Positions 45,356 through 56,825 of a stretch of DNA of 64,000 nt are shown piece by piece (the first letter of the stretch is position 1; each line of letters starts with the position of its first letter). The translations under genes were made by a program, and so were the position numbers. The notes beneath the pieces were generated by a model. The model was given only the letters and a program-made list of their open reading frames with translations, was not told the origin of the DNA and ran no database searches. Source of the stretch: Cedecea neteri (GTDB lineage Bacteria > Pseudomonadota > Gammaproteobacteria > Enterobacterales > Enterobacteriaceae); the NCBI RefSeq assembly GCF_000757825.1, contig NZ_CP009451.1:3100001-3164000 (forward strand), read 5' to 3'.

Positions 45356-48046
45356 ATGACAGATGTAACCGTAAAAGCGCTGGCCGCAGAGATTCAGACC
45401 TCCGTGGACCGCCTGGTACAGCAATTTGCTGATGCAGGGATCCCGAAGTCTGCTGATGACTCCGTTTCGGCGCAAGAGAAGCAAACTCTGCTGGCTCACC
45501 TGAACCATGAACATGGCTCAGGCCCAGATAAGTTGACTTTACAGCGCAAAACGCGCAGTACTTTAAACATTCCAGGTACCGGTGGGAAAAGTAAATCGGT
45601 ACAAATCGAAGTCCGCAAGAAGCGCACCTTTGTGAAACGTGATCCGCAAGAGGCTGAACGCCTTGCCGCGGAAGAACAGGCGCAGCGTGAAGCGGAAGAG
45701 CAAGCCCAGCGTGAGGCAGAGGAAACTGCCAAACGTGCGGCACAAGAAAAAGCTAAGCGTGATGCTGAAGAACAAGCTAAGCGCGAAGCCGCTGATAAAG
45801 CGAAACGTGAAGCTGCGGAAAAAGACAAAGTGAGCAATCAACAAACTGACGATATGACGAAAACTGCCCAGGCCGATAAAGCCCGCCGTGAAGCTGAAAC
45901 TGCAGAGCTGAAGCGCAAAGCGGAAGAAGAAGCTCGTCGCAAACTCGAAGAAGAAGCACGTCGCGTAGCGGAAGAGGTCCGTAAATTGGCTGAAGCTAAC
46001 GCAGGCGTGTGGGCCGAACAAGAGAAAGTGGAAGACGACAAGTCTGACTATCATGTCACCACTTCTCAGCATGCCCGCCAGGCTGAAGACGAAAACGACC
46101 GTGAAGTAGAAGGCGGGCGTGGTCGCGCTCGTACTACAACGGCTAAAGCTCCTCGCCAGAAAAAGGCAGGCGGCAAACACGGCGAATCTAAAGCTGACCG
46201 TGAAGAGGCTCGTGCAGCCGTTCGCGGTGGTAAAGGCAAGCGTAAGCCAAGCAGCCTGCAGCAGGGCTTCACCAAGCCTGCACAGGCGGTTAACCGTGAT
46301 GTTGTGATCGGTGAAACCGTTACCGTTGCTGAACTGGCTAACAAAATGGCTGTTAAAGGCTCTCAGGTCATCAAAGCGATGATGAAGCTGGGCGCAATGG
46401 CAACCATTAACCAGGTCATCGATCAGGAAACCGCCCAGCTGGTTGCCGAGGAAATGGGCCACAAGGTTATCCTGCGTCGTGAAAACGAGCTGGAAGAGGC
46501 GGTAATGAGCGACCGTGATACCGGCGCTGCAACCGAAACTCGTGCTCCGGTTGTGACCATCATGGGCCACGTTGACCACGGTAAAACCTCCCTGCTGGAC
46601 TACATTCGTTCTACTAAGGTTGCCTCCGGTGAAGCGGGTGGTATTACCCAGCACATCGGTGCTTACCACGTAGAAACTGACAACGGCATGGTGACCTTCC
46701 TGGATACCCCGGGTCACGCAGCGTTTACTTCCATGCGTGCTCGTGGTGCTCAGGCGACGGATATCGTTGTTCTGGTTGTTGCGGCTGACGATGGCGTGAT
46801 GCCACAAACTATCGAAGCTATCCAGCACGCGAAAGCGGCGCAGGTACCGGTAGTAGTCGCAGTGAACAAAATCGATAAACCAGAAGCAGACCCGGATCGC
46901 GTTAAGCAGGAACTGTCCCAGTACGGCATCATGCCGGAAGAGTGGGGCGGCGAAAGCCAGTTCATCCACGTTTCTGCTAAAGCCGGTACCGGTATCGACG
47001 ACCTGCTGGACGCTATCCTGCTGCAGGCTGAAGTTCTGGAACTGAAAGCCGTACGTAAAGGTATGGCAAGCGGCGTGGTAATCGAATCCTTCCTGGATAA
47101 AGGTCGTGGTCCGGTTGCAACCGTTCTGGTGCGTGAAGGTACTCTGAACAAGGGCGATATCGTACTGTGTGGCTTCGAGTATGGCCGCGTGCGTGCGATG
47201 CGTGACGAGATGGGCCGTGAAGTGACCGAAGCGGGTCCTTCTATCCCTGTTGAGATCCTTGGCCTGTCCGGCGTACCTGCCGCGGGTGACGAAGTGACCG
47301 TTGTTCGCGACGAGAAGAAAGCCCGTGAAGTTGCTCTGTATCGTCAGGGTAAATTCCGCGAAGTGAAACTGGCTCGTCAGCAGAAATCCAAACTGGAAAA
47401 CATGTTCGCCAACATGACTGAAGGCGAAGTGTCCGAAGTGAACATCGTGCTGAAAGCCGACGTTCAGGGTTCTGTGGAAGCGATCAGCGACTCCCTGCTG
47501 AAACTGTCTACCGATGAAGTTAAAGTTAAAATCATCGGTTCCGGCGTGGGCGGGATCACCGAGACTGACGCTACGCTGGCAGCAGCATCCAACGCCATCC
47601 TGGTTGGCTTCAACGTCCGTGCCGACGCTTCTGCGCGCCGCGTGATTGAAGCGGAAAGCCTGGATCTGCGCTACTACTCCGTCATCTATCATCTGATTGA
47701 TGAAGTAAAAGCGGCGATGAGCGGCATGCTGTCTCCGGAACTGAAACAGCAGATCCTCGGCCTGGCCGAAGTTCGCGATGTGTTTAAATCACCGAAGTTT
47801 GGTGCCATCGCAGGTTGTATGGTCACCGAGGGTGTGGTCAAACGTCATAACCCAATCCGCGTACTGCGCGACAACGTAGTTATCTATGAAGGCGAGCTGG
47901 AATCCCTGCGTCGCTTTAAAGATGATGCTAACGAAGTCCGTAACGGTATGGAATGTGGTATCGGCGTTAAGAACTACAACGACGTGCGCGTGGGCGATAT
48001 GATCGAAGTCTTCGAAATTATCGAGATCAAGCGTACCATCTCCTGA
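45356..48046 (+). CDS. infB: Translation initiation factor IF-2
   Basis: IF-2 places fMet-tRNA in the 30S P site and promotes subunit joining. The 896 aa (E. coli 890) start with an IF2N domain (1-50), then a highly charged helix of [12 protein letters not shown] repeats (about 100-165 and 175-220), a second IF2N domain, the G domain with [14 protein letters not shown] and NKID, and the C-terminal fMet-tRNA domain ending [21 protein letters not shown] codon at 45830-45832, followed by SNQQ, matches the internal start of the IF2-2 isoform in E. coli. rbfA starts 66 nt downstream. Confidence 0.99.
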   Translation: MTDVTVKALAAEIQTSVDRLVQQFADAGIPKSADDSVSAQEKQTLLAHLNHEHGSGPDKLTLQRKTRSTLNIPGTGGKSKSVQIEVRKKRTFVKRDPQEAERLAAEEQAQREAEEQAQREAEETAKRAAQEKAKRDAEEQAKREAADKAKREAAEKDKVSNQQTDDMTKTAQADKARREAETAELKRKAEEEARRKLEEEARRVAEEVRKLAEANAGVWAEQEKVEDDKSDYHVTTSQHARQAEDENDREVEGGRGRARTTTAKAPRQKKAGGKHGESKADREEARAAVRGGKGKRKPSSLQQGFTKPAQAVNRDVVIGETVTVAELANKMAVKGSQVIKAMMKLGAMATINQVIDQETAQLVAEEMGHKVILRRENELEEAVMSDRDTGAATETRAPVVTIMGHVDHGKTSLLDYIRSTKVASGEAGGITQHIGAYHVETDNGMVTFLDTPGHAAFTSMRARGAQATDIVVLVVAADDGVMPQTIEAIQHAKAAQVPVVVAVNKIDKPEADPDRVKQELSQYGIMPEEWGGESQFIHVSAKAGTGIDDLLDAILLQAEVLELKAVRKGMASGVVIESFLDKGRGPVATVLVREGTLNKGDIVLCGFEYGRVRAMRDEMGREVTEAGPSIPVEILGLSGVPAAGDEVTVVRDEKKAREVALYRQGKFREVKLARQQKSKLENMFANMTEGEVSEVNIVLKADVQGSVEAISDSLLKLSTDEVKVKIIGSGVGGITETDATLAAASNAILVGFNVRADASARRVIEAESLDLRYYSVIYHLIDEVKAAMSGMLSPELKQQILGLAEVRDVFKSPKFGAIAGCMVTEGVVKRHNPIRVLRDNVVIYEGELESLRRFKDDANEVRNGMECGIGVKNYNDVRVGDMIEVFEIIEIKRTIS

Positions 48047-48111
48047 TAGCTATACCGCATCAACTATCTTAGGGGGGCCGTGTGCCCCCCGTTTTGTCTG
48101 GAGAAATTATT

Positions 48112-48513
48112 ATGGCGAAAGAATTTGGTCGCTCGCAGCGCGTTTCTCAGGAATTGCAGAAAGAAATTGCCATTATCCTGCAGCGTGAAATTAAAGACCC
48201 GCGTCTGGGTATGATGACCACCGTCTCCGGTGTTGAAATCTCCCGTGACCTGGCCTATGCCAAAGTTTTCGTAACGTTCCTGAACGATAAAGACGAAGAA
48301 GCCATCAAAGAAGGCATCAAAGTTCTGCAGGACGCGTCTGGCTATATCCGCACTTTGGTTGGTAAGGCAATGCGTTTGCGCATCGTGCCGGAGCTGACCT
48401 TCTTCTACGATAACTCGCTGGTTGAAGGGATGCGCATGTCTAACCTGGTTTCCAATGTCATCCGTCATGATGACGAGCGTCGCGTGAATACGGACGACAG
48501 CAAGGAGGATTGA
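48112..48513 (+). CDS. rbfA: 30S ribosome-binding factor A
   Basis: RbfA is a KH-type factor for 16S rRNA 5'-end maturation, important in the cold. From ATG 48112 it has 133 aa ([15 protein letters not shown]), as in E. coli; the ten-codon upstream frame is unsupported. The stop overlaps the truB start by one base (TGATG). Confidence 0.98.
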   Translation: MAKEFGRSQRVSQELQKEIAIILQREIKDPRLGMMTTVSGVEISRDLAYAKVFVTFLNDKDEEAIKEGIKVLQDASGYIRTLVGKAMRLRIVPELTFFYDNSLVEGMRMSNLVSNVIRHDDERRVNTDDSKED

Positions 48514-49457
48514 TGAGTCGTCCTCGTCGTCGTGGTCGTGATATTCATGGTGTACTGTTGCTGGACAAGCCTCAGGGGCTCTCTTCCAACGATGCACTAC
48601 AAAAAGTAAAGCGCCTTTATAACGCGAACCGCGCGGGCCATACCGGTGCGCTGGATCCGCTGGCGACCGGGATGTTGCCAATCTGCCTCGGTGAAGCAAC
48701 GAAGTTCTCCCAATATCTGCTGGACTCCGACAAGCGTTATCGCGTGATTGCTAAACTTGGGCAGCGTACCGACACTTCTGATGCCGACGGCATTGTCGTT
48801 CAGGAACGCCCGGTTAACTTTAGCGCCGGGCAGCTTGCTGCCGCGCTGGAGACTTTCCGCGGGGACACCGAGCAGGTTCCATCGATGTATTCTGCGCTCA
48901 AGCATCAGGGCAAGCCCCTGTACGAATATGCGCGCGCGGGTATTGAGGTTGAACGTGAAGCTCGCCCAATCACGGTGTATGAACTGCTGTTTATTCGCCA
49001 TGAAGGGGATGAACTGGAGCTGGAGGTTCACTGTTCTAAGGGAACGTACATCCGTACGATCGTTGACGATCTCGGTGAAAAACTTGGCTGCGGTGCGCAT
49101 GTTATTTTCCTGCGTCGCCTGGCGGTAAGTAAATATCCGATTGAGCGCATGGTCACTCTGGAACAGCTTAGTGAGCTGGTCGAGCAGGCACACCGGCAGG
49201 AGGTCGAGCCTGCAGACCTGTTGGATCCGCTGCTGATGCCAATGGATAGCCCCGCCTCAGATTTTCCGCTGGTGAACTTGCTGCCAGAGGTTGCCGTTTA
49301 TTTTAAAAACGGCAATCCGGTACGCGCTGCGGGTGTTCAGGCTGAAGGCCTGGTGCGCGTTACCGAAGGCGAAGAGCAGAAATTTATCGGTATGGGGATA
49401 ATCGATGACGAGGGCCGGGTCGCTCCGCGCCGTCTGGTCGTTGAATATCCCGTCTGA
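48513..49457 (+). CDS. truB: tRNA pseudouridine(55) synthase
   Basis: TruB makes pseudouridine 55 in the T loop of tRNAs. The 314 aa begin at ATG 48513, with AAGGAGG upstream; the preceding TTG codon is not needed. The catalytic aspartate is D48 in [14 protein letters not shown]-terminal PUA domain (about 250-314) is visible. Confidence 0.98.
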   Translation: MSRPRRRGRDIHGVLLLDKPQGLSSNDALQKVKRLYNANRAGHTGALDPLATGMLPICLGEATKFSQYLLDSDKRYRVIAKLGQRTDTSDADGIVVQERPVNFSAGQLAAALETFRGDTEQVPSMYSALKHQGKPLYEYARAGIEVEREARPITVYELLFIRHEGDELELEVHCSKGTYIRTIVDDLGEKLGCGAHVIFLRRLAVSKYPIERMVTLEQLSELVEQAHRQEVEPADLLDPLLMPMDSPASDFPLVNLLPEVAVYFKNGNPVRAAGVQAEGLVRVTEGEEQKFIGMGIIDDEGRVAPRRLVVEYPV

Positions 49458-49471
49458 CTTTTGCCGCTATC

Positions 49472-49500
49472 TTGCGGTAAAAGAGCGCTACAGGTAAAAT
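49472..49500 (+). promoter_or_regulatory. rpsO promoter
   Basis: TTGCGG (49472-49477) and TAAAAT (49495-49500) are 17 nt apart, giving a 5' leader of about 105 nt before rpsO. The leader is expected to hold the S15 autoregulatory pseudoknot known in E. coli; I did not fold it. Confidence 0.6.
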
Positions 49501-49563
49501 AGCGCGGCTTAACGACTGGCCGATTGTTTAACAACGGGTTCAGTCGTGCACTGGGGTTGCTGA

Positions 49564-49881
<318 letters not shown>

Positions 49882-49898
49882 TTCTTGCGAGTTTCAGA

Positions 49899-49927
49899 AA
49901 AAGGGGCCTGTAAGGGCCCCTTTTTTC
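49899..49927. terminator. rpsO terminator
   Basis: A GC-rich stem (AAAGGGGCC with GGCCCCTTT around a short loop) with T-run on the plus strand and A-run on the other side lies 18 nt after rpsO. In E. coli the same place attenuates pnp, and the antisense sRNA SraG would end near it. Confidence 0.88.
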
Positions 49928-50128
49928 AACCAGGCGGCAGCAATTCTATGGAAACTAATGTATTGTTGCTGAGTGTGATCTTTATTGCAGAGGTTCGCGC
50001 GGCTAATGAGAGGCTTTACCCGTAAGAGCGGGTTAGGGTTGTCATTAGTCGCGAGGATGCGATGAAGGTCGGGTACCAACGGCGGCGCGTGAAGCCACGT
50101 GCTGCCCGTCATTTTAAAGGATCTTATT
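49928..50128 (+). promoter_or_regulatory. pnp leader
   Basis: The 200 nt before pnp have no gene. In E. coli this region holds a pnp promoter and a long double-stranded hairpin that RNase III cuts and PNPase then degrades, giving autoregulation. Short inverted elements are visible, but I could not fold the RNA. Confidence 0.45.
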
Positions 50129-52258
50129 TTGCTGAATCCGATCGTTCGTAAATTCCAGTATGGCCAGCATACGGTCACGCTTGAAACCGGCATGATGGCT
50201 CGCCAGGCTACCGCTGCTGTAATGGTAAGCATGGATGACACCGCGGTATTCGTTACCGTTGTGGGCCAGAAAAAAGCCAAACCAGGCCAGGACTTCTTCC
50301 CGCTGACCGTTAACTACCAGGAGCGTACCTACGCTGCTGGCCGTATCCCAGGTAGCTTCTTCCGTCGTGAAGGCCGTCCAAGCGAAGGCGAAACCCTGAT
50401 CGCGCGTCTGATTGACCGTCCGGTTCGTCCACTGTTCCCGGAAGGTTTCGTCAACGAAGTGCAGGTTATTGCTACCGTTGTTTCCGTAAACCCACAGGTA
50501 CACCCTGATATCGTTGCCATGATTGGCGCATCTGCTGCGCTGAGCCTGTCCGGTATTCCGTTCAACGGCCCAATCGGTTCCGCTCGTGTTGGTTACATCA
50601 ATGACCAGTATGTGCTGAACCCGACTGCTGAAGAGCTGAAAACCAGCAAGCTGGACCTGGTTGTTGCCGGTACCGAAAGCGCAGTACTGATGGTTGAATC
50701 CGAAGCTGAACTGCTGAGCGAAGACCAGATGCTGGGCGCCGTAGTCTTCGGTCACGATCAGCAGCAGATTGTTATCAAGGAAATCAACGCACTGGTTGCT
50801 GAAGCTGGCAAACCGCGCTGGGACTGGCAGCCAGAAGCAGTAAACGAAGAGCTGAATGCTCGCGTTGCTGCACTGGCAGAATCCCGCCTGAGCGATGCTT
50901 ACCGCATCACTGAGAAACAACAACGTTATGCTCAGGTTGACGTCATCAAAGCGGACGTTATTGCAACCCTGACCGCAGAAGACGAATCTCTGGATGCTGG
51001 CGAACTGTCTGACATTCTGCACGCTATCGAGAAAAACGTTGTTCGTAGCCGTATTCTGGCAGGCGAACTGCGCATCGATGGCCGTGAAAAAGACATGATT
51101 CGTGGTCTGGACGTGCGTACTGGCGTTCTGCCGCGTACTCACGGTTCTGCGCTGTTCACCCGTGGCGAAACTCAGGCGCTGGTTACCGCGACTCTGGGTA
51201 CCGCACGTGATGCGCAGAATCTGGATGAGCTGATGGGCGAGCGTACTGACAGCTTCCTGTTCCACTACAACTTCCCTCCGTACTCCGTGGGTGAGACCGG
51301 GATGGTGGGTTCGCCTAAGCGTCGTGAAATTGGTCACGGTCGTCTGGCGAAACGTGGTGTGCTGGCCGTTATGCCAGAAGCTGATAAATTCCCGTACACC
51401 GTTCGTGTGGTTTCTGAAATCACTGAATCTAACGGTTCTTCTTCCATGGCTTCCGTGTGTGGTGCTTCTCTGGCACTGATGGACGCTGGTGTGCCGATCA
51501 AAGCCGCCGTGGCGGGTATCGCGATGGGCCTGGTGAAAGAAGGCGACAACTTTGTTGTTCTGTCCGATATTCTGGGTGACGAAGATCACCTGGGCGATAT
51601 GGACTTTAAAGTTGCCGGTAGCCGCGAAGGTATCTCTGCGCTGCAGATGGATATCAAAATCGAAGGCATCACCCGCGAAATCATGCAGGAGGCTCTGAAC
51701 CAGGCTAAGGGTGCGCGTCTGCACATTCTGGGCGTGATGGAACAGGCTATTGATGCACCGCGTGGCGACATTTCTGAATTTGCTCCACGTATTCACACCA
51801 TCAAAATCAACCCAGACAAGATCAAAGACGTGATCGGTAAGGGCGGGGCTGTGATTCGTGCGCTGACCGAAGAAACCGGCACCACAATCGAAATCGAAGA
51901 TGACGGTACCGTGAAAATCGCAGCGACCGACGGTGATAAAGCGAAACACGCTATCCGCCGTATCGAAGAGATCACCGCTGAAATCGAAGTGGGCCGTATC
52001 TATAACGGTAAGGTCACTCGTATCGTTGATTTCGGTGCGTTTGTTGCCATCGGTGGTGGTAAAGAAGGTCTGGTTCACATCTCTCAAATCGCTGACAAGC
52101 GCGTAGAGAAAGTGACTGATTACCTGCAGATGGGTCAGGAAGTTCCGGTGAAAGTACTGGAAGTTGACCGTCAGGGCCGCGTCCGTTTAAGCATTAAAGA
52201 AGCAACCGAGCAGTCTCCAGCAGAAGATGCAGCACCGGCTGCGCCAGAAGCTGAGTAA
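50129..52258 (+). CDS. pnp: Polyribonucleotide nucleotidyltransferase
   Basis: PNPase degrades RNA phosphorolytically from the 3' end and is part of the degradosome. The start is TTG 50129 with AAAGGA 7 nt upstream, giving 709 aa beginning (M)[21 protein letters not shown]. coli also uses TTG. Two RNase PH cores, an alpha domain, a KH domain (about 552-612, [16 protein letters not shown]) and an S1 domain (about 620-690) follow. The tail is Ala/Pro/Glu-rich. Confidence 0.98.
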   Translation: MLNPIVRKFQYGQHTVTLETGMMARQATAAVMVSMDDTAVFVTVVGQKKAKPGQDFFPLTVNYQERTYAAGRIPGSFFRREGRPSEGETLIARLIDRPVRPLFPEGFVNEVQVIATVVSVNPQVHPDIVAMIGASAALSLSGIPFNGPIGSARVGYINDQYVLNPTAEELKTSKLDLVVAGTESAVLMVESEAELLSEDQMLGAVVFGHDQQQIVIKEINALVAEAGKPRWDWQPEAVNEELNARVAALAESRLSDAYRITEKQQRYAQVDVIKADVIATLTAEDESLDAGELSDILHAIEKNVVRSRILAGELRIDGREKDMIRGLDVRTGVLPRTHGSALFTRGETQALVTATLGTARDAQNLDELMGERTDSFLFHYNFPPYSVGETGMVGSPKRREIGHGRLAKRGVLAVMPEADKFPYTVRVVSEITESNGSSSMASVCGASLALMDAGVPIKAAVAGIAMGLVKEGDNFVVLSDILGDEDHLGDMDFKVAGSREGISALQMDIKIEGITREIMQEALNQAKGARLHILGVMEQAIDAPRGDISEFAPRIHTIKINPDKIKDVIGKGGAVIRALTEETGTTIEIEDDGTVKIAATDGDKAKHAIRRIEEITAEIEVGRIYNGKVTRIVDFGAFVAIGGGKEGLVHISQIADKRVEKVTDYLQMGQEVPVKVLEVDRQGRVRLSIKEATEQSPAEDAAPAAPEAE

Positions 52259-52271
52259 GGTTTGCCAATTA

Positions 52272-52303
52272 AGCTCTCCATGGTGACATGGAGAGCTGTT
52301 TGT
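52272..52303 (+). terminator. Hairpin after pnp
   Basis: A perfect 11-bp stem (AGCTCTCCATG and CATGGAGAGCT around GTGA, 52272-52297) lies 13 nt after pnp, followed by GTTTGTTA. The weak T-tract suggests partial termination with readthrough into nlpI. Confidence 0.65.
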
Positions 52304-52375
52304 TACGGGACAGGAAGTCTCGTTTGCAGCCGGGGGACAGGACGTTCATCCATTTGTTGTCTTCGGGAGTAGGAA

Positions 52376-53260
52376 ATGAAGCCTTTTTTGCGCTGGTGTT
52401 TCGTTGCGACAGCTATCACGCTGGCCGGATGCAGCAACTCTGCCTGGCGTAAGAACGAAGTATTAGCGGTGCCACTGCAGCCTACGCTACAGCAAGAAGT
52501 GATTCTGGCACGCATGGAACAAATACTTGCCAGTCGGGCTTTAACCGATGACGAACGCGCACAGCTTTTATATGAGCGCGGAGTGTTGTATGATAGTCTC
52601 GGTCTGAGGGCTCTGGCGCGTAATGATTTTTCACAAGCGCTGGCCATTCGACCCGATATGCCTGAAGTATTCAATTACTTAGGCATTTATTTAACGCAGG
52701 CAGGCAATTTTGATGCTGCCTATGAAGCGTTTGATTCTGTACTTGAGCTTGATCCAACTTACAACTACGCGCACTTAAATCGCGGTATCGCCCTCTATTA
52801 CGGCGGTCGTTATCGTTTAGCGCAAGATGATCTGCTGGCGTTTTATCAAGACGATCCCAACGATCCTTTCCGTAGCCTGTGGCTCTATGTTGCTGAACGC
52901 AATATGGACGAAAAACAGGCCAAAGTGGCGCTACAACAGCGTCTCGAGAAATCGGATAAAGAACAATGGGGATGGAACATTGTCGAGTTCTACCTGGGCA
53001 ACATTAGCGAAAAAGAGCTAATGGAACGCCTCAAGGCGGACGCAACGGATAACACCTCGCTCGCTGAGCATCTCAGTGAAACCAACTTCTATTTAGGTAA
53101 GTACTACCTAAGTCTGGGGGATAAGGACAGCGCCAAGGCACTGTTCAAGTTAGCGGTTGCTAACAACGTACACAACTACGTTGAGCATCGTTATGCATTG
53201 TTGGAATTAGCGCTCTTGGGCCAGGAGCATGACGACCTGGCAGAATCGGACCAGCAATAG
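52376..53260 (+). CDS. nlpI: Lipoprotein NlpI
   Basis: NlpI is an outer-membrane lipoprotein that brings peptidoglycan endopeptidases such as MepS to Prc for degradation and scaffolds wall enzymes. The 294 aa (E. coli 294) begin with a lipoprotein signal ending LAGC, acylated Cys19 followed by Ser. Tetratricopeptide repeats span about 60-200 (for example [24 protein letters not shown] [20 protein letters not shown]). It lies 117 nt after pnp. Confidence 0.97.
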   Translation: MKPFLRWCFVATAITLAGCSNSAWRKNEVLAVPLQPTLQQEVILARMEQILASRALTDDERAQLLYERGVLYDSLGLRALARNDFSQALAIRPDMPEVFNYLGIYLTQAGNFDAAYEAFDSVLELDPTYNYAHLNRGIALYYGGRYRLAQDDLLAFYQDDPNDPFRSLWLYVAERNMDEKQAKVALQQRLEKSDKEQWGWNIVEFYLGNISEKELMERLKADATDNTSLAEHLSETNFYLGKYYLSLGDKDSAKALFKLAVANNVHNYVEHRYALLELALLGQEHDDLAESDQQ

Positions 53261-53370
53261 CTGACGAACAACGATCGTCCCATACACTTTTTAACTAAAG
53301 TCATCACCTTCACGGGTGAGGGCGTTTTTGTTCGTTAATCAATCAAATTTGAGCCGGTTCACACTTTTCA

Positions 53371-53448
53371 ATGAAAATTGCAGATCAATTTCACGATGAG
53401 TTACGTAGACTGGCCGCCATCAATGAGGCACATGTACTACATGACTGA
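53371..53448 (+). CDS. yrbN: Small protein YrbN
   Basis: A 25-codon ORF encodes [20 protein letters not shown] followed by HVLHD. It matches E. coli YrbN (26 aa), which I reconstructed from the known deaD leader as differing by a Cys/Arg change, a Phe deletion and the last residue. The single-codon length change keeps the yrbN frame, which supports coding. It overlaps the deaD start by 8 nt in another frame, suggesting translational coupling. The function is unknown. The Shine-Dalgarno sequence is weak. Confidence 0.75.
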   Translation: MKIADQFHDELRRLAAINEAHVLHD

Positions 53449-55381
53449 TATCATCGAAACCACTTTTTCTGATCTGGGGCTGCACGCCTCCATCATTCAG
53501 GCTCTTAACGACCTGGGCTACGAAAAGCCATCACCAATCCAGGCAGAGTGTATCCCACATCTGCTGAATGGCCGTGACGTTCTGGGTATGGCCCAGACCG
53601 GTAGCGGTAAAACTGCAGCGTTCTCCCTGCCGCTGCTGAACAACCTCGATCCTGAGCTGAAAGCACCACAAATCCTGGTGCTGGCCCCGACCCGCGAACT
53701 GGCGGTTCAGGTTGCTGAAGCCATGACGGATTTCTCAAAACATATGCACGGCGTGAACGTTGTTGCCCTTTACGGCGGCCAGCGTTATGACGTGCAGCTG
53801 CGCGCTCTGCGTCAGGGACCACAGATTGTTGTCGGTACCCCAGGGCGTCTGCTTGACCACCTGAAACGCGGCACGCTGAACCTGTCCGGCCTTAAAGGTC
53901 TGGTTCTGGACGAAGCTGATGAAATGCTGCGTATGGGCTTCATCGAAGACGTTGAAACCATCATGGCGCAGATCCCGGCTGAACATCAGACCGCGCTGTT
54001 CTCCGCTACCATGCCGGAAGCAATTCGTCGCATTACCCGTCGCTTCATGAAAGATCCTCAGGAAGTGCGCATTCAGTCCAGCGTAACCACTCGTCCTGAC
54101 ATCAGCCAGAGTTTCTGGTCTGTTTACGGCATGCGTAAAAACGAAGCGCTGGTTCGTTTCCTGGAAGCAGAAGACTTTGATGCAGCTATCATCTTCGTGC
54201 GTACCAAAAACGCGACCCTGGAAGTAGCTGAAGCGCTGGAGCGCAGCGGTTACAACAGCGCCGCGCTGAACGGTGACATGAACCAGGCGCTGCGTGAGCA
54301 GACTCTGGAGCGTCTGAAAGATGGTCGTCTGGACATCCTGATCGCGACCGACGTTGCGGCCCGTGGCCTGGACGTGGAGCGTATCAGCCTGGTTGTTAAC
54401 TACGACATCCCGATGGACTCCGAGTCTTACGTTCACCGTATCGGTCGTACTGGCCGTGCTGGCCGTGCTGGCCGTGCGCTGCTGTTCGTTGAGAACCGTG
54501 AGCGCCGCCTGCTGCGCAACATCGAGCGCACCATGAAGCTGACTATCCCTGAAGTAGAGCTGCCAAACGCAGATCTGCTGGGCGAGCGTCGTCTGGCTAA
54601 ATTCGCCGCTAAAGTTCAGCAGCAGCTGGAAAGCAGCGATCTGGATCAGTACCGTGCGCTGTTGGCAAAAATTCAGCCTTCCGCTGAAGAAGCGCTGGAT
54701 ATCGAAACGCTGGCTGCAGCCCTGCTGAAAATGGCTCAGGGTGAGCGTCCTCTGATTCTGCCACCAGATGCACCAATGCGTCCACGTCGTGAATTCAAAG
54801 AGCGTGACGATCGTTTCGAACGTCGCGGCGACCGTAATGACCGTGGCCCGCGTGGTGACCGTCCAGAGCGTGGTGGTGAAGATCGTCCACGTCGTGAGCG
54901 TCGCGAAGCTGGCGATATGGAACTGTATCGCATCGAAGTGGGCCGTGATGATGGTGTTGAAGTTCGTCATATCGTTGGCGCTATCGCTAACGAAGGCGAC
55001 ATCAGCAGCCGTTACATCGGTAACATCAAGCTGTTCGGGACCCACTCCACCATCGAGCTGCCGAAAGGCATGCCGGGTGAAGTTCTGCAGCACTTTACCC
55101 GTACTCGTATTCTGAACAAGCCGATGAATATGCAGCTGCTGGGTGATGCTCAGCCTCGTCCAGAGCGCAGCGGTGAACGCCGTGGCGGTCGCGACGGCGG
55201 CGGTCGTAGCTTCGGTGGCGAGCGTCGTGAAGGCGGTCGTGGTCCACGTCGCGAAGGCGCTGGTGCAGGAGCCGGTGCCGGGGCTGGTCGTAGCTTCAGC
55301 GGTGAACGCCGTGAAGGTGGCCGTGGCCCGCGTCGTGAAGACGGTGCCGCAACCGCACGTCGTCGCTTTGGTGATGCATAA
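53441..55381 (+). CDS. deaD: ATP-dependent RNA helicase DeaD/CsdA
   Basis: DeaD is a cold-inducible DEAD-box helicase for ribosome assembly and RNA decay. The start ATG 53441 gives 646 aa ([13 protein letters not shown]) aligned to the E. coli 629-aa form. The upstream in-frame stretch from 53378 is explained by yrbN read in another frame. Motifs are [15 protein letters not shown] and [10 protein letters not shown]; a DbpA-type RNA-binding domain (about 485-560) precedes an Arg/Gly-rich tail. The tail includes a Gly-Ala repeat around residues 606-617 that I do not recall from E. coli. Confidence 0.97.
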   Translation: MTDIIETTFSDLGLHASIIQALNDLGYEKPSPIQAECIPHLLNGRDVLGMAQTGSGKTAAFSLPLLNNLDPELKAPQILVLAPTRELAVQVAEAMTDFSKHMHGVNVVALYGGQRYDVQLRALRQGPQIVVGTPGRLLDHLKRGTLNLSGLKGLVLDEADEMLRMGFIEDVETIMAQIPAEHQTALFSATMPEAIRRITRRFMKDPQEVRIQSSVTTRPDISQSFWSVYGMRKNEALVRFLEAEDFDAAIIFVRTKNATLEVAEALERSGYNSAALNGDMNQALREQTLERLKDGRLDILIATDVAARGLDVERISLVVNYDIPMDSESYVHRIGRTGRAGRAGRALLFVENRERRLLRNIERTMKLTIPEVELPNADLLGERRLAKFAAKVQQQLESSDLDQYRALLAKIQPSAEEALDIETLAAALLKMAQGERPLILPPDAPMRPRREFKERDDRFERRGDRNDRGPRGDRPERGGEDRPRRERREAGDMELYRIEVGRDDGVEVRHIVGAIANEGDISSRYIGNIKLFGTHSTIELPKGMPGEVLQHFTRTRILNKPMNMQLLGDAQPRPERSGERRGGRDGGGRSFGGERREGGRGPRREGAGAGAGAGAGRSFSGERREGGRGPRREDGAATARRRFGDA

Positions 55382-55393
55382 TTGACCTATAAT

Positions 55394-55453
55394 CTGCCGT
55401 TTTATTTTTAAACGGCAGTCGGAAAAGCCCCGGTTATCGCAATCGGGGCTTTT
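55394..55453 (+). terminator. Tandem terminators after deaD
   Basis: Two hairpins follow the stop: CTGCCGTTT/AAACGGCAG (55394-55418), then AAAAGCCCCGGTT/AATCGGGGCTTTT (55423-55453) with a run of eight T. The second is a strong intrinsic terminator just before the mtr promoter. Confidence 0.9.
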
Positions 55454-55458
55454 TTTTA

Positions 55459-55490
55459 TCCCTTTCGTACTCATGTACTGGTACAATGAT
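55459..55490 (+). promoter_or_regulatory. mtr promoter with TrpR-type operator
   Basis: GTACTCATGTACTGGTAC (55468-55485) overlaps a TACAAT -10 element (55482-55487). It closely resembles the E. coli mtr operator, where TrpR with tryptophan represses and TyrR activates. The spacing to the mtr ATG is about 50 nt. Confidence 0.6.
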
Positions 55491-55538
55491 TCGCATCAGA
55501 CAATTTCGTCGCGTTATGCCTCTCTTCAGGGATTCGAT

Positions 55539-56783
55539 ATGACAACTTTAACCTCCCCCGGCACAAAGCCTTCGTTAATAGGCGGCGTAATGATTATCGG
55601 TGGGACGATCATTGGCGCAGGGATGTTTTCTTTACCCGTGGTGATGTCGGGTGCCTGGTTCTTCTGGTCACTGGCCGCGCTGGTGTTCACCTGGTTTTGT
55701 ATGCTGCATTCCGGGTTAATGATCCTGGAGGCGAACCTTAACTACCGCATTGGCTCCAGCTTCGACACCATTACCAAAGACCTGCTGGGCAGAGGCTGGA
55801 ACGCGATAAACGGCCTGTCGATTGCCTTTGTTCTTTATATCCTGACCTATGCCTACATCTCGGCCAGCGGCTCTATCCTGCATCATACATTTTCGGCGCT
55901 GTCGCTCGACGTGCCGGCTCGCCTGGCGGGGCTGGTGTTTGCGCTGGTCGTCGCGTTTATTGTCTGGCTGAGCACCAAAGCGGTGAGCCGCATGACGGCG
56001 ATTGTCCTGGGCGCGAAGGTCATCACTTTCTTCCTGACCTTCGGCAGCTTGCTTGGGCACGTAACGCCGACAACGCTGTTTAACGTCGCGGAGAGCAATG
56101 CTTCCTATACGCCATATCTGCTGATGACGCTGCCGTTCTGCCTGGCCTCTTTTGGTTATCACGGCAACGTGCCGAGCCTGATGAAGTATTACGGCAAAGA
56201 TCCACGCACCATTATTCGCTGCCTGGTGTACGGCACGCTGATGGCGCTGGTGCTGTACGCTATCTGGCTGCTGGGGACGATGGGGAATATTCCTCGTCCG
56301 GAGTTCGTCGGCATCGCGGAGAAAGGCGGTAATATTGACGTGCTGGTTCAGGCGCTGAGCGGCGTGCTCAACAGCCGGAGCCTCGACTTGCTGCTGGTGG
56401 TGTTCTCAAACTTTGCGGTAGCGAGCTCGTTCCTCGGCGTTACGCTGGGGCTGTTCGATTACCTGGCGGATCTGTTTGGTTTTGACGATTCCGCGTTCGG
56501 ACGGTTGAAAACGGCGCTGCTGACTTTTGTTCCGCCGATTATCGGTGGCCTGCTGTGGCCGAACGGCTTCCTGTATGCCATTGGCTATGCGGGACTGGCG
56601 GCGACTATTTGGGCTGCGATTGTCCCCGCGCTGCTTGCCAGGGCTTCCCGTAAGCGTTTTGGTAGCCCTAAATTCCGGGTATGGGGCGGTAAGCCGATGA
56701 TTGCCCTGATTCTGGTCTTTGGCGTGGGCAACGCGCTGGTACACATCCTTTCTACCTTCGATGTGCTGCCGGTTTATAAGTAA
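55539..56783 (+). CDS. mtr: High-affinity tryptophan permease
   Basis: Mtr is a proton symporter of the aromatic amino acid permease family with eleven membrane segments. From ATG 55539 the product has 414 aa, as in E. coli, with [21 protein letters not shown] near the N-terminus. The 22-codon upstream open frame runs through the operator and is not used. Confidence 0.97.
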   Translation: MTTLTSPGTKPSLIGGVMIIGGTIIGAGMFSLPVVMSGAWFFWSLAALVFTWFCMLHSGLMILEANLNYRIGSSFDTITKDLLGRGWNAINGLSIAFVLYILTYAYISASGSILHHTFSALSLDVPARLAGLVFALVVAFIVWLSTKAVSRMTAIVLGAKVITFFLTFGSLLGHVTPTTLFNVAESNASYTPYLLMTLPFCLASFGYHGNVPSLMKYYGKDPRTIIRCLVYGTLMALVLYAIWLLGTMGNIPRPEFVGIAEKGGNIDVLVQALSGVLNSRSLDLLLVVFSNFAVASSFLGVTLGLFDYLADLFGFDDSAFGRLKTALLTFVPPIIGGLLWPNGFLYAIGYAGLAATIWAAIVPALLARASRKRFGSPKFRVWGGKPMIALILVFGVGNALVHILSTFDVLPVYK

Positions 56784-56792
56784 AGATGAATG

Positions 56793-56815
56793 GGCCCTTT
56801 CAGACTGAAAGGGCC
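56793..56815. terminator. Hairpin between convergent mtr and yhbW
   Basis: GGCCCTTT and AAAGGGCC with a 7-nt loop lie 9 nt after mtr and 10 nt from the yhbW stop. There is no T-run on either side, so it may act mainly as a 3'-end stabiliser. Confidence 0.45.
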
Positions 56816-56825
56816 TGATACAACG

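Noticed and set aside
45563..47692. A 709-codon open frame antisense to infB
   Set aside because: It mirrors the codon bias of infB, has no ribosome-binding site or recognisable domain, and similar long antisense frames occur over pnp, deaD and ftsH.
49900..50128. SraG antisense sRNA between rpsO and pnp
   Set aside because: The position is right and a terminator exists on the minus strand, but I could not recognise the conserved sequence or a promoter, so it is not listed as a feature.
53378..53440. N-terminal extension of DeaD
   Set aside because: The stretch is the yrbN coding region in another frame; alignment and the E. coli protein support the ATG at 53441.
53735..55486. A 583-codon open frame antisense to deaD
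   Set aside because: Low-complexity Thr/Ala-rich translation caused by the Arg/Gly-rich codons of deaD; no start signal.
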